64,000 bases of DNA from Anthracocystis setariae (taxonomy: Eukaryota; Basidiomycota; Ustilaginomycetes; Ustilaginales; Ustilaginaceae): the NCBI GenBank assembly GCA_928724745.1, contig CAKMXJ010000001.1, positions 586,484 to 650,483 of the forward strand. The letters are read 5' to 3'. Both the position numbers and the translations under genes were made by a program. Below are positions 50,100 to 61,500 of the stretch, in pieces. Within the stretch, counting starts at the first letter, position 1, and each line of letters begins with the position of its first letter. The notes under the pieces were generated by a model. It was given only the letters and a program-made list of their open reading frames with translations, did no database searches and had not been told where the DNA came from.

Positions 50100-53000
50100 G
50101 ACTTTGAACCAGAAAGTAAAGAGTATCCGGTTGCACGCACGTCGCTCGGCACGGGCTTGGCACGGGCTACAATGAGCCTAGTATCCACGAAGGTGTCGAG
50201 TCACACAGGCGACACTTTGTGCGACGAAGGCGAGAGGATGTCACAACAAGCCTGGGAGGCAAACGTGGTGAAGAAAAGCGAGTGTAGGAACGCTCCCTGT
50301 GATGCGGAATCTTGGTCTGGAGGCGGAGGCTGGCGCTTTCGTATGGGTCGAACAAGTTTTGAGTTATCAGGAGTGCTACAACATCTGGCAGAGTCGGTAG
50401 GTATACTGCGGAAAAAGCAAGGCAACAGAAATGACAACGAAGGGTATGATCGAATCGATTTTTGATGGAATGGAGCGGTGCCGAGATTCGTGGTAAAGAA
50501 TGGGAAGAGAACTTCAAGCCCGCTGATGGTGATGAGCTGGTGACAACAGGGTCAAAGGAGAGAAGCGAAAATGTATGATGGTGTCGAGGTAGAAGGGAAC
50601 CGACGACCTAGCTAGGTGATGGGGGAGGAGGGGGGGCCGGTGATGAGGGAAACGATGCGAGTCTAGGTCGAGCGTGAAGGTGGTTGGGATAGGTAGAAGG
50701 GTCTTTTGCAAGGAACAGCGTGGATCCGCGAAGCCGACGTTGACGATCGAACGGCACAAGAGGACGTAGTGCGATGCAAATCCTGAAAGACGCAAGAGGG
50801 TTGAATGCTGTGAATCTGTGCCTTGGGCGCGAGAGACAAGCCAAAGGGACGGGGCAGTTGTGTGCAACTTGACTTGAAGGACAGCGACAAAGGGAGAAGC
50901 AACACAGCTTCCGCGGTCTCTCTTTGTGCGGAATAGGCGCTAGGCTGGCCAAGAGTCTGGACGCAAGCCAAGACGGGTTACGCAAGGCGCGCCAGAGCCG
51001 AGTCAAGGTCAAGGTCAGGGCGCGGTGTCTGAGGGCGGGGCGGCATAATTTTTTTTTTTTTATAAAAAAAATCTGTAAAAAATTCAGAAAGATTTAAAAT
51101 TGTTAGGTGCAAGAGTCTCAAGTGCGTAGAAACGACTTACAGACTGATGAGGCAATTCTGAGACTGCTGAAGCAAAAAAGCGTGCTGCTGAGGAATGAGC
51201 GATGCGTGTTCAGAAGCTGGCTGCTCTCGATGCAATGCGGTTCACTGGCTCTACCACGGGCTCTGAGATGCGGCCGAAACGGATTCCCGGCAAGTAAGGT
51301 CTGGACGGGTCCGCAGACGCTTCTTTAACTTCGTTGGCCTGGACAAGTCTCTGGTAGAGTGTCCCGGCAGATTCGACCCAAATGCAATGACGGAATGTCG
51401 ACTCTGTGACTTGTTGTGAATTGGGTTCCGATTCAAGGGTCTCGATCTGGCCATGCGCAGTACACCACCGATGCGACTTTAGCATAATTGTAACTGAAAT
51501 GAAAGCCATCTTCAAGTGCCAGACCTGTCTTTTTCACAATCAGTGCAGGTATTGTTGGGATCCGTCGGATCTATTTTTCGAGGCCGAAAAGCTTCTGTCC
51601 AGTTACAATATGAGGAATCGCTAAATTTTCAATTGTTTCTTACCTTTTCAAAAAAAAATTCGCAAGGATGTGCGAAGGAGCCAATTGGGTCGAGGCTTGG
51701 GCTCGATGTTGGGCCGCAGGTCTCGCTTCCATGACCACGAGGACCAGGCCTAACCACATTCGAAATTCCACTACTACTGTAGCGCCTTTACTGTATGGTA
51801 CGCGCCGTTCAAAAGCGGAGAAAGCTCAGGAATTTCCAAAGACCTTTTCAATTGCACTGTATCCAGTTGTAACTCCCGTGGAATCTTCATTTGCGTCCTA
51901 AACAAAAATAAATAAATAAATAATAAAACCAAAAGCCGCAGGGCCTGGATTGGCACCAACGGGTCCATCGAGAGCAGCCAAACTCCCGCTCATTGCTGTA
52001 GCGGTACAGGACTGTAGGTCACAACTGTACCGCGCTGTATGATGCTCTGACCGGTTGGTTTAGCCCGACATTCCTCGGCTTTGAATTTTCTGTTTCCCGG
52101 GCGATGCCGTATTTTCCGGGAGCGGTTCCCGATCAGTTTTGACTGTGCTGCATTCAACGTCGATTCGCAACATCGGTTGCTATGTTTGCAGATTTCCATG
52201 CTTCTTTTCCAGGCGCAACAACGTGTTGGAAGCGTACCAACATGGTTGATCAGCTGAGGAGGTCAGACAGTCTTCAAGTCGAAAGAAAGGCTGTAACAGA
52301 CAGGAGGTTGCGCTGAGGATGGCCGAGTTGCAGTTTAACAGCCACTGCATGTCAATTTGTACTGTATGCGCACAATAGCCCTCACGGCACACTTACAGTG
52401 CAGTACTGGCTCGGTTTACGGGGCTCACCATTGGAATTTTTTTTTTCTTTTTTGCCAAAATTCGCAAATCACACTGAAATGCTGCTGCTGCCGCTGCTGT
52501 GTGTTTACGGTCCCGACCACAAAAATGGCAATCTACAGTAATCACATAGCTCGCGACCCGCCACTGCATAGCCGGGAATCAGCCGGACCACATCGCTTGA
52601 CACCAGTTGCGTCGCTCAACAGTAAAGTACACTTATCAGCAGCATATGCAGAGTGATATGTGAAGCATGTTACAAGGCCCCGGGATGCCTGAAACAGGCG
52701 CTGCAAGTAGCGAGCCGAGACGGCGGCGCAATAAGCAGCGCCAGGTGGTACGGAAGCACAGGTGTTGAGACATGTGGATCTCACCATTTTTTTGAGCGCC
52801 AATCAAAGACTGGTGGCGTACAATGGTCGCAACCACGAGAAAAGGCCAGCACACGATCGATTGGCTTGGCTCCTTGCAGATGCCACGCCTGTCTGAGGAC
52901 CAAAAAAATTCAAAAGAGTGTTCACCTGAATGAATCAAGACTTGGTTCGGACGATGCCGAGAAACTGTACTTGGTTGGTACGGTAGCTACAGGAGAGCGA

Positions 53001-53167
53001 ATGTTCTAGGGCTTTGGGTTGTTGCAAGTGCACCACTCGATGATGATTTGCATCTCACTTCACTAGTGAATCGGCATTGCATACACTGTAATTGGACGAC
53101 AGAAATCAATGTCGGCACCGGATCGGACCGAACGTACCGAGCCAAGCCAAGTCATGTTTTTATAATA
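50100..53167. other. Gene-poor region, left half
   Basis: About 3.1 kb without a convincing gene. Low-complexity tracts include A/T runs at 51,049-51,090, an AATA repeat near 51,905-51,925, and scattered TACTGTA cores. One minus-strand frame at 51,210-51,515 has a somewhat protein-like end but no start, domain or splice support. Confidence 0.45.
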
Positions 53168-53766
53168 CACCTTTTTTCAATCAAGTTCGGTATGCCGGCG
53201 TACGGAATTCGAAATAAGCGAGCTTGTTCGAACTGCTTGTTTGGTATTGTCCAAGTGTTTCGGTGTAGCGTGCGAGACAAAATCGACAAAGCCGAGGATC
53301 GAATTCAGTATCCGAACGGTGTCTGAGTGAGCAGTGCGCTGAGAGTTGTCCTCACCGTAGCTTCTTGAGATCAGCTTCCAAGACACATCCTCCTTGCCAT
53401 CGCTGCTAACCACTACCACCATACCACGTTCTTGTACTGTATCATAGCTCCACATTGCAATGGTCACACGTAATCGTAACTGTCTTGTCATCATCATTTG
53501 ATTGCAAAACCATCATCTCAAGTACAGTAACAACGCTAAAGACAGTGATCAAGGAACTACTTGGTTACCGAACACGCTTGTTATACCGAACTTGTAAGCA
53601 AGCATTACCGAACTTGATGTGTATCTTACCGAAAAGCATACTTGATACCGAACAACTGTACCGAAAAGCATACATGCTACCGAACAACTGTACAAATAGC
53701 AGTGTAGTTACCGAACTTGTTATCGAAGTTGACAGTCCGAATTCCGAACTTGATCGAAAAAAGGTG
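53168..53766. mobile_element. Non-autonomous inverted-repeat DNA element (MITE-like)
   Basis: A 599-bp unit with 23-bp terminal inverted repeats: left 53168-53190 (CACCTTTTTTCAATCAAG...), right 53744-53766, one mismatch. Both ends are flanked by TA (53166-53167 and 53767-53768), a TA target duplication. Inside the right end the motif TACCGAAC recurs several times between 53,565 and 53,720. There is no transposase frame. TA duplications suggest Tc1/mariner-type mobilisation; the CAC start and repeated subterminal motif also recall CMC-type elements. The superfamily is left open. Confidence 0.75.
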
Positions 53767-55984
53767 TAGTTGTGCGGGGTGGTTGTTTTTTTTGGCTTGG
53801 CAGATTGAGATTGAGCGGCATGAGATCGAAATGCATTTTTGGCTGTCATCAAACCAGCTTCCGAGTCTGAGAATCTACTTACTGTGTATCACTTTCTATC
53901 AAATTCGCATGGCTATAAGCAAGAGTTGGACCTGCTGATCTTGCCGAGCTTGCAGCGCCCAAGTCAACGAACGTTTCAAACCCAACCCGCACTAGCATGC
54001 AAAGGGTGCATTAGGCACGACGTGAGATTGCAGGCGCATTAGGGACTACGTGAGATTGCAGCGCGGCGGTAAGAAAAGTCTCGTCTCGCCAACAGAGACC
54101 AGGAGTCGCGGCAGTCAGAGTGCAAGCTTGGTGCAGTGTCGCTCCAAAGTGAGACAAATTCTTGAGCGTAGAGTGCAGTACTGTATGTACTGTGTTGGGT
54201 GGGGGGCTCAGATACAGTTGCCTATGCGAGCCCAATGCGGAACTTGAAAAGTGGCCAAAATGCTGTACTGTATGCAAACAGAGTGGCTGCTGTCGTGCTG
54301 AACGCAACGGAACGAAATGGCGGAGCTGCTTCTGTGCCGGTTTTTGAGGCTCCGACGAATGGCTGCTTATCGCAGGGCTTGCCAATCTCAGCCTTGTTGC
54401 ACTTGAGCTAGCCTGACCAGCGGCCAATTTTGATACAGTCGAGCTGCTCACGAGGCATTGTTGCATTCGGGTTCTCAATTCTCACCAAATTCAACTCGGA
54501 AGCAGCTCGGTTCCACAATAGAGACGTTCTGACTATGCAATGTTATAGTCAATCCTGTAGAGTTGCTGCCTCTTATCACCGATCGATTGCACCTCTTGCT
54601 CCTGGACTCATCTCCTCCTCTTCGTACTGTATGCGCTTGCCAGTGGTCCGTCCATCAAGCCGCATTGTTGCTGTGTCTCGATGCCCATTGTATTAGAGAC
54701 ACAGCCAGTGTATCAACATTGCACTGTCGCATTGCTCGTTACCTCGAACAACAATTCAGAGGTCGTAACTTTGAGCCTCCAACATCTACATGGCACTCAC
54801 CCGTGAAGCGGAATTGAGACTATTCAAGTTGCAAGTCACGCTCAACAAACAAGCCAACATATATAATACGAGGTCAACGCTGTTGACTTGGTGTTGGATT
54901 CCATTCAGGACTGTCCTTGTGTTGGCACACCAAATTAAAAAGCGCACTGCACATGCTACTGTACGTTGATGTGCAGCGGATCTGCGTTGCAAGTGCAATC
55001 CAACTTGGGCTTGGCGGTGGCTGTCAGGAACAACTATAACAACAATCCAGTACTGTAAACAGTAGTTACTCTGCCCTTTGACCACCTACGATACATTGGC
55101 TTGAGCATGAATTTCCCGATGTCTGAGATCGAGCGCAACTGGCTCCGCATTGGATGCTCTCCTACCTACGACCCCGTCCATCATGGCCCCCACACAGCCC
55201 CATCTCCACTAAGCTTGGGATGCATGATAGCTTTTGCATGACAAAATGTGAATTCCATAGTGAGGAGTTCGGGTTTTCAAAATCATCTCGCAATTCAGCT
55301 GGTCCCAAAGCTTTGTTGCAAACGGCGAACCGGAGTTCCAATCGATTCGCCGATAAAACCAAGCTCAGCCTTTGGAGTGTTTTTTTTTTTTTTTTTTTTA
55401 GGCTGCCCACAAACCGCACGTCGATCCAGTAACCCTGGCTCACATCCAATCCGGCTTTTGTTGGAGCTGACACATGCAGAGCGACCCTGAACGTTACGCC
55501 ACAGCATTGTGCTGAGTCCGGTCTTCGGGTCCAAACCAATCGTCGTTGGGATGGCAAGAAACGATCAAAAACCGAACACAGTGAACAGTCCACGTCTGTG
55601 AGACCCGGTTTCATTAACATTGACAAACTAAAAAAATTCTTGCATATCTGCCCTCTTTAACCGCAGCTTCCAGATGCCCTTGAGCTTCTTTCCGGTCTCT
55701 TTCTTTGCGCCTGGCGCAACGGCCAACGTATTAAGCCGAGATGCTTGTTGCGCCCAGCCCATCGTCGTACCTGTTATCGTCGGGTGGTTGCTTGCAGAAG
55801 CGGGCCCAATCGATCAATCGACGTAAGCCTTCTGCCACTCGCCTGAGAACGTGGCTTCGGCGGTGAATGATCCAGAACCCTTACTGCTTCACATTACCCA
55901 AGCTGCAACCCTCAAGCCCAAAACCCCCAGTTACTTCAAATGAAGCTCGCCTCGATGTGGTTGAATTGCTGCCGACATGGATGG
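53767..55984. other. Gene-poor region, right half
   Basis: About 2.2 kb between the inverted-repeat element and CSN6. Contains a T-run of about 20 at 55,379-55,399 and several TACTGTATG cores (54,180-54,190; 54,266; 54,625). No gene supported. Confidence 0.45.
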
Positions 55985-57549
55985 TCAGTACACTGCACGC
56001 AGTGCTGAACTACTTCTGCCAGCTGCGCCACTTCTGCGACCCTGAGCTGCCGATGCCGAAGCACCGACAATGCCACCCTCATTGCTGTCCTCTCTACCCC
56101 CAGCCTGAACCAATTCGAACTTGTCTGTCAACTGTAAGTGTTTCGCGTGACACGATCACGACGGAGAGACACCAATAGAGCCCGTAGCGCAGATGCAACA
56201 GTGTACGTCAGTTAACGCTTCTTGCCCTCTACTAACCCTGCATACTCTACCCCTGACCTTGGTCACTTACCTCGTTCATGGTGTGCAAGCTCTGCGTGAG
56301 CACCGAGAGGTAACTCGTCAGCAGCACATCGTTATGTTCCTACCATCCAATGCAACAGCAGAAGAGTTAGCGCTGAGATACCATGCGATGCCCAATTTCG
56401 ATCCGGTATCACTTACGCGCCACAATTCCTCCTGAAGCTCTGGCAGCACGGTTCTGGGCAGATTCGCCACCACAGTGTGAATCTGTCGCATCGCTTCGTA
56501 ATCCCATGCAACCCGACCATCCTTAACCGCTTGGATATAACTCAAAACCTGACCGATCCGATCGTGAAGCTTGCCGATCGCACTATGTTGCACCTGCATC
56601 CCCGTAAGCACTGCACATCCACACCCAAAACCACAACATCAGCACCTCTCCTCCTCTCAACACGATCAAACATCAGGGATGGCAACAACTTACAAACACT
56701 CTGAGCATCACTCGCCGATTCGGCGCCTGCCTTACTCGCATGGTCGACTGCAATGCGCTCCGCCTCACCCGTTTCGATCTTGTACCCGGCGGGTACAAAC
56801 AAGTTGGCCGTCTCGCCTTGCACCATTTCGACGATCGACTCGTACACCTTGATGGGGAGTTGGCCGTTACTCTGTGCATGCTCGAAGGACGTGACGGTTT
56901 GATGCAATTGCACGAGGATGGGTGCTTGGTTGTAGGCGAGGAGTTGTTTGTGGATTTCGACATGTTGCGGGGTGGGGATGTCGCCAATGGTGTACCAGCC
57001 GAGGATGTCGAGGGTGGGGAAGACTTGTTTGTAGAGTGATTGGCGTGCTTTCAAGAATGAGTGGTTGATGATGGGAGAGAGTGGGGAGGAGGGGGGATGC
57101 GTCCAGTCGGATCTCGAATGAGTTCTGGATGTCGATGTCTCGCCCTTGCTGTGTCCCGAGAAGCACGCCGTACACTGCGAAAGGATGGAATTGGAGGCAT
57201 CAAAATCAGCTTGATGGCTCAGCCAGGCTGGATATGGTAGTTGTTGTCAAGTGCTTACCTGTGAGTTGTGCATCGTTGGTTTGCAATCGTGTGCGGACGA
57301 GGTGTTCCGAAATGTTCAAGATCGGGAGCGGGTGGCTGGTTGAAGACATGATCAAGCGGAATGGATGGGCAGAGGCGATGAATGAGTTGAATACCGGAGT
57401 GAGCTGGCTATGAGCTAGGAGATCACTTACAGACTGATGTTGCTTCCGATCCCTGAGGAGGCGTGAGAGTCCAGGACGACTGGCGAGAGCTTTGAGGTAT
57501 TCAACGTGCTTGCACAGTTCCAACTCGAAGGTCCAGCGTGGGATGACAT
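55985..57549 (-). CDS. CSN6: COP9 signalosome subunit 6 (CSN6), one-base frame break
   Basis: Six exons with GT-AG borders: 57549-57431, 57335-57259, 57174-56694, 56610-56417, 56339-56271 and 56131-55985, about 361 residues. CSN6 is an MPN-domain (non-catalytic, no JAMM motif) partner of CSN5 in the complex that removes Nedd8 from cullins. Family landmarks: LHPLPILNISEHLVRTRLQ, VYGVLLGTQQGRDIDIQNSFE, YKQVFPTLDILGWYTIGDIP, LPIKVYESIVEMVQGE, QHSAIGKLHDRIGQVLSYIQ and HTMNELTDKFELV. In exon 3 the frame changes between NSFEIRLDASP and PIINHSFLKARQS. One surplus base in the G6 run at 57091-57096 (plus strand) explains it fully, and all other phases then fit. Either a sequence error or a genuine inactivating insertion. 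Confidence 0.9.
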
Positions 57550-57900
57550 CTTGATTGTTTCCACTGTATGCCTCTTTTGCCTCTTTTCAGTGAGTGGTGT
57601 GGTAATGCAGAGAGTATGCGATAGTGATGGTTGGTTGTTCAAGATGAACGACGATAGCCAACATGGCTCGAGCACGGAACGCATTATTTTCCTCCACTTT
57701 TCTTGACAGCTCGGTGCACGTGATTTTGCCGCAACGAGATTTGGCTGAATCGCAGATGCGGCGCGCGTCTCTCAACTGTGTTGCATTGTTACTACTGTAC
57801 TCTGTTACTTTGCCATCAAACCATCATCATTCACTCTCTGACCTCTTCTCCATCACCAACCGCCCTCTCCCGCTCTGCATTTCACATTCATTCCAGTACA
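57550..57900. other. Divergent promoter region, CSN6 / CENP-W-like gene
   Basis: 351 bp shared by two diverging genes. Contains a TTACTACTGTACTCTGTTAC patch; no TATA box or other gene seen. Confidence 0.4.
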
Positions 57901-58137
57901 ATGAAGCTTCCAGCTCGGTCGCTGATAAAAAAACTTATCCGCGCACACCTCCCCACCAACACCCGTCTCTCCAAAACAACCGACCTCTACATCTTGCTCG
58001 CCTTCCTCATCTACCTCCAAAAACTCGCCAACGAATCCAAACTCGCTCAACAACAAGACCTCTCCAACGGCATCAAATCTTCGAAAATCATCACAAGGCG
58101 TCACATCAATGGCGCTCGTAAACGAGTTCGTGGCTAA
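57901..58137 (+). CDS. Small histone-fold protein, CENP-W (Wip1)-like
   Basis: 78 residues. The pattern LIKKLIRAHLPTNTRLSKTTDLYILLAFLIYL, followed by a second helix (QKLANESKLAQQQ), then a Lys-rich loop SNGIKSSKIITRRHINGARK, matches a histone fold: short helix 1, LSK-type loop, long helix 2, loop with an IT-R-H strand, helix 3. This is the arrangement of CENP-W, which pairs with CENP-T at the inner kinetochore and is equally small. The sequence is too short for certainty and other histone-fold partners remain possible. It starts at an ATG preceded by CAGTACA and is basic overall. Confidence 0.6.
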   Translation: MKLPARSLIKKLIRAHLPTNTRLSKTTDLYILLAFLIYLQKLANESKLAQQQDLSNGIKSSKIITRRHINGARKRVRG

Positions 58138-58587
58138 ACTACACACACACACACACACACGCAAAAGAAAGAAAGAAAAAAAGAAACGGGCGCAAGCTCC
58201 ACACTTACATCAGCCAACCCAACCGCTCTTTCGGCTTGAAAATCAGCATCACAAAAGTGGCAAAGCCGAATCCAAAAGTACCGCTCAGCTCGATTCCAGC
58301 GCCGTTGGTTTCAATCATCCATCCATTCATCCACTTGAGGCGCAAGAACCTCGGATGTGCTATCGCGTAAACCCCCTCCCCATCCCGCGCAACACCACCA
58401 CCACCACCAGCGGCAGTCATAGCTCCAATCAATCAATCAATCAATCAAAAGAAAGCCCAGCTGGCATCCAACACCCTCGCTCGCTTCTTTGCACCTTGAC
58501 CACCAACTTACCACAGCCCGATAGCCACAGTACGGACCTGGTTGGTGGAATTTAAATCTATTGATACCATCAACCCAAACTACGCTT
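58138..58587. other. Intergenic with (CA)n and (CAAT)n tracts
   Basis: 450 bp between converging genes. (AC)n at about 58,140-58,160 and a CAATCAAT repeat at 58,428-58,448. No gene recognised. Confidence 0.45.
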
Positions 58588-61500
58588 TCAGATCATCTTG
58601 CTGCGAGGTGGCGAGTAGTAGCGCAAGTGAGGCTGTGGATTTCCTAGTTTGGCGAGTTCGGCTTGAATTTCGTCCTCCATGGTGTTGTTGCCGCTCGGAA
58701 GCGAGCCTAGCGATGGCGGGACGGCGGCCGTCGAAGCGGTGCTGTAGACCGACGACAGCGTGGAGCCAGTCGACTTGTCAGTGGCGCCCGAGACGGTGCG
58801 CATACCACCACCTACGCTGCCTGTCGTAGAGTAGCGCGTGCTGGGCTTGAGACCCAGTCGGGGCAGACGCGATGCGAAGCTACCGCCACCGCTGATCGAA
58901 CGGCTTGTGACGATCTTGCTCGACGTAGGCGAGGCACGTGCAAGTTGACCGGCTGTGTTCTTAGTCACAGTCACCTGCGAAGACGATCGCGGAACGAACA
59001 AAGAGTCCTGAGAAGCAGTCTCGCCAACGCCGACAGCCGTCGTCGTCGAAAGCACAAAACTGTTTCGTTCATGCTGCTCGTCATACCCTCGCTCGTGGCT
59101 ATCTCTACGTCGATCAGTCTCGTGCGCTGCTGCTTGCGAAAGAGAATCGAGCTCTAGCACAGCGTCGAGCTCATCCTCGATCTCCGGCAGCTGCTCGTCA
59201 CCAATGTTGCACGCCTCGTCCTCCTCCTTCGGCAGCCCAAGTCCCAGCAATGTCGGCGAAGCTGGCTGTGCTAGCGCAGCCTTGGCCTTGGCTCGATGTT
59301 CCCGAACATGTTCGCGAAGCAGGCTACTGCTGCGTGGCGTTGTGAGCGGCGACGACTGGCTCGATCTTTCCGAGCCTCGTTCGTCTCTGTAAAGACCGCC
59401 AGGTCCGTTCAGTAGAGAAACCGGTCGAGCACGAGGCCATTCGTTCCTGCTTGTCAGCAATGTCGAGCGCCCCGATCCCGGCAGTCCGGCGACAAACGCT
59501 TCGGAACGCGTGCTCCTGTGTGCCAACTTGGAAGACGACGACGGTGTCGGATTCATTTGATCATCCATTCCCCTCGACAAGCAAGTAGCAGCATTCATGC
59601 GTGTACTTGTCGACAGAGAAGCTGGCAATTCTACATCCATGATAGAGCCTTCGGCATCCTCCGATCCAAGCGTCTGATCGGCACTGGAATTCAGTTGATG
59701 ATCAAGGTAGCGCAACTCCATCAATTCGTTCTCGAGATCCTGGATTTGTCCAATGAGTTTCACCTCACGCGAGTCGCGTCGTTCGAGCTCGCGCTCTAGC
59801 TCCAGCACTCGGGTCACCTCGGCGTGAAGATCTGAAGTGAGGCTTTCGTGACGTGCATGCAGATCAGCATTCTCGGCGCGCACTCTCTCGAGCGTATCGA
59901 GCAAGCTCTCTTTCTCGAGCTCATGACGACGAACCATGTTGGCAAGCGACGGCTGCGAAACCGATGTGGCAAACGACCGAGGCGTGCCCAGCGTCTTGGC
60001 GGTGGCCGACGGCGAGGTGTGACCGCCACCGGAGCTAGCCCGACCTACGGTAGTATTGTCCGTGCTGAAGCGCTTGCGCGAACTATCCGAGTCCAGCAAT
60101 GAGGACGGTACATATTCGCGGCTCAAGGCTTGCGAGTATCGGCTGGAGCTGGATTTGGCAACTGACGATGGTCGTCGGCGAATTGCCGCTCCTTCCGTTG
60201 ATTCATGCCTAAAGTCTTGAGCCGAAGACACCGAGGAACTGCTGGCATGCCGCAACATTTGAGCATTCATGTCCAGCGGCATGCCCATGAGACCTGACAA
60301 AGAGGTTGAGTTGCGCTTCTCCCCCGTTGGACAACGCTCGCGCTCGGGGGCGACCCGACTGGTTGGCATCGGTCCCATCAGCAGCGTTGCGCTTGGGTTG
60401 ACTCGATTGGCTGAGCGGTTCATCTGTTTTGGTGGAGGACTTAGCCAACGGAGAGTTGTAGAATGGCTCGTTTGCCCCACCTGCAGAGGCGCCGTGCTTG
60501 ATCGGGCGACGAGGAGGTTCAACGCCAAGCCGGCCTTCGTCAGATCGCATTTGCGGAGACGGGGGTGACACCAATGGCCGAGGATTGGACCAAGGCCAGC
60601 ATTCGACCGTACGCTTCCTCAATGTCTCGCATCCCCTCTTGTCGTCGTCGGGCGGCTCGAGCAGGTGTAGCTTCTGAGAGCATTGAAACATCGCCTACCA
60701 TCGGCTTCTCGTCTGCGGTCTCTGCTGCTACAGACACGAAGCTTTCCATGCCAAGGTCGTCCACTGATTGATCGGCCAGAGCCGTTCGCGGGCCCTCAGC
60801 ATCTGTGAGCTGAGACGAGCTGATGGCCCGTCGAACACTGCGCACCGCATCCGCCAGCGCATCGTGCGATTCCGGCGCCAGAGTGATGCGGCGTCCATCG
60901 TCGCTCATGACAAACGAGGAATTGTCCTGAGTCCAAGCGCCGGGAAGAGAGAGGTCCTCAGTGCTCATGTCCGCGGCTCGCTGCGTGGGTTGCAGACTTC
61001 CTTCGCGCGAGATCATGCTCACGGATGAGCCATTGGGATGAAGCGCGTACGAGGCATCCGACATCCTCTGTCGCAAGGGAGTGGGATCGAAGCTACCTTC
61101 CTCGCGATGGACTTGCAGCGCCGCCTCGACGGCTTCCAAATGACTTTCGATTTCCGAGACCTTGACCTCGGGTAGCACAATTCCTTTCTGTTCCGAATCA
61201 TCCCCCGCGTGTTGGTCGAGATGGGCATGTGCATCTTCAGGACCGAATGTCGCAAAGGAGCGATGCGAGAGCTGCGTCCGAGATGTGTCCGAGACGATTT
61301 CGCTCTGCTGCGATCTGGTTGCGACCAGAGGCATCGATTCGAGTCCGCCAAACGTGTCACGCTTATCCCAATGGCTTGTTGCTACTGCCTCGTGAGCCGC
61401 GGGAGATGTCGGGGAGACTGGGTCCAGGAACGAGTTGCGATTTGGAGGACTGACTGTCTCGACAAGCGCTGTATGAGAGGCTGCGGGCAGATGTGTGCGG

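Noticed and set aside
51210..51515. Possible short minus-strand protein in the gene-poor region
   Set aside because: No recognisable domain, no supporting exon on either side, low-complexity surroundings.
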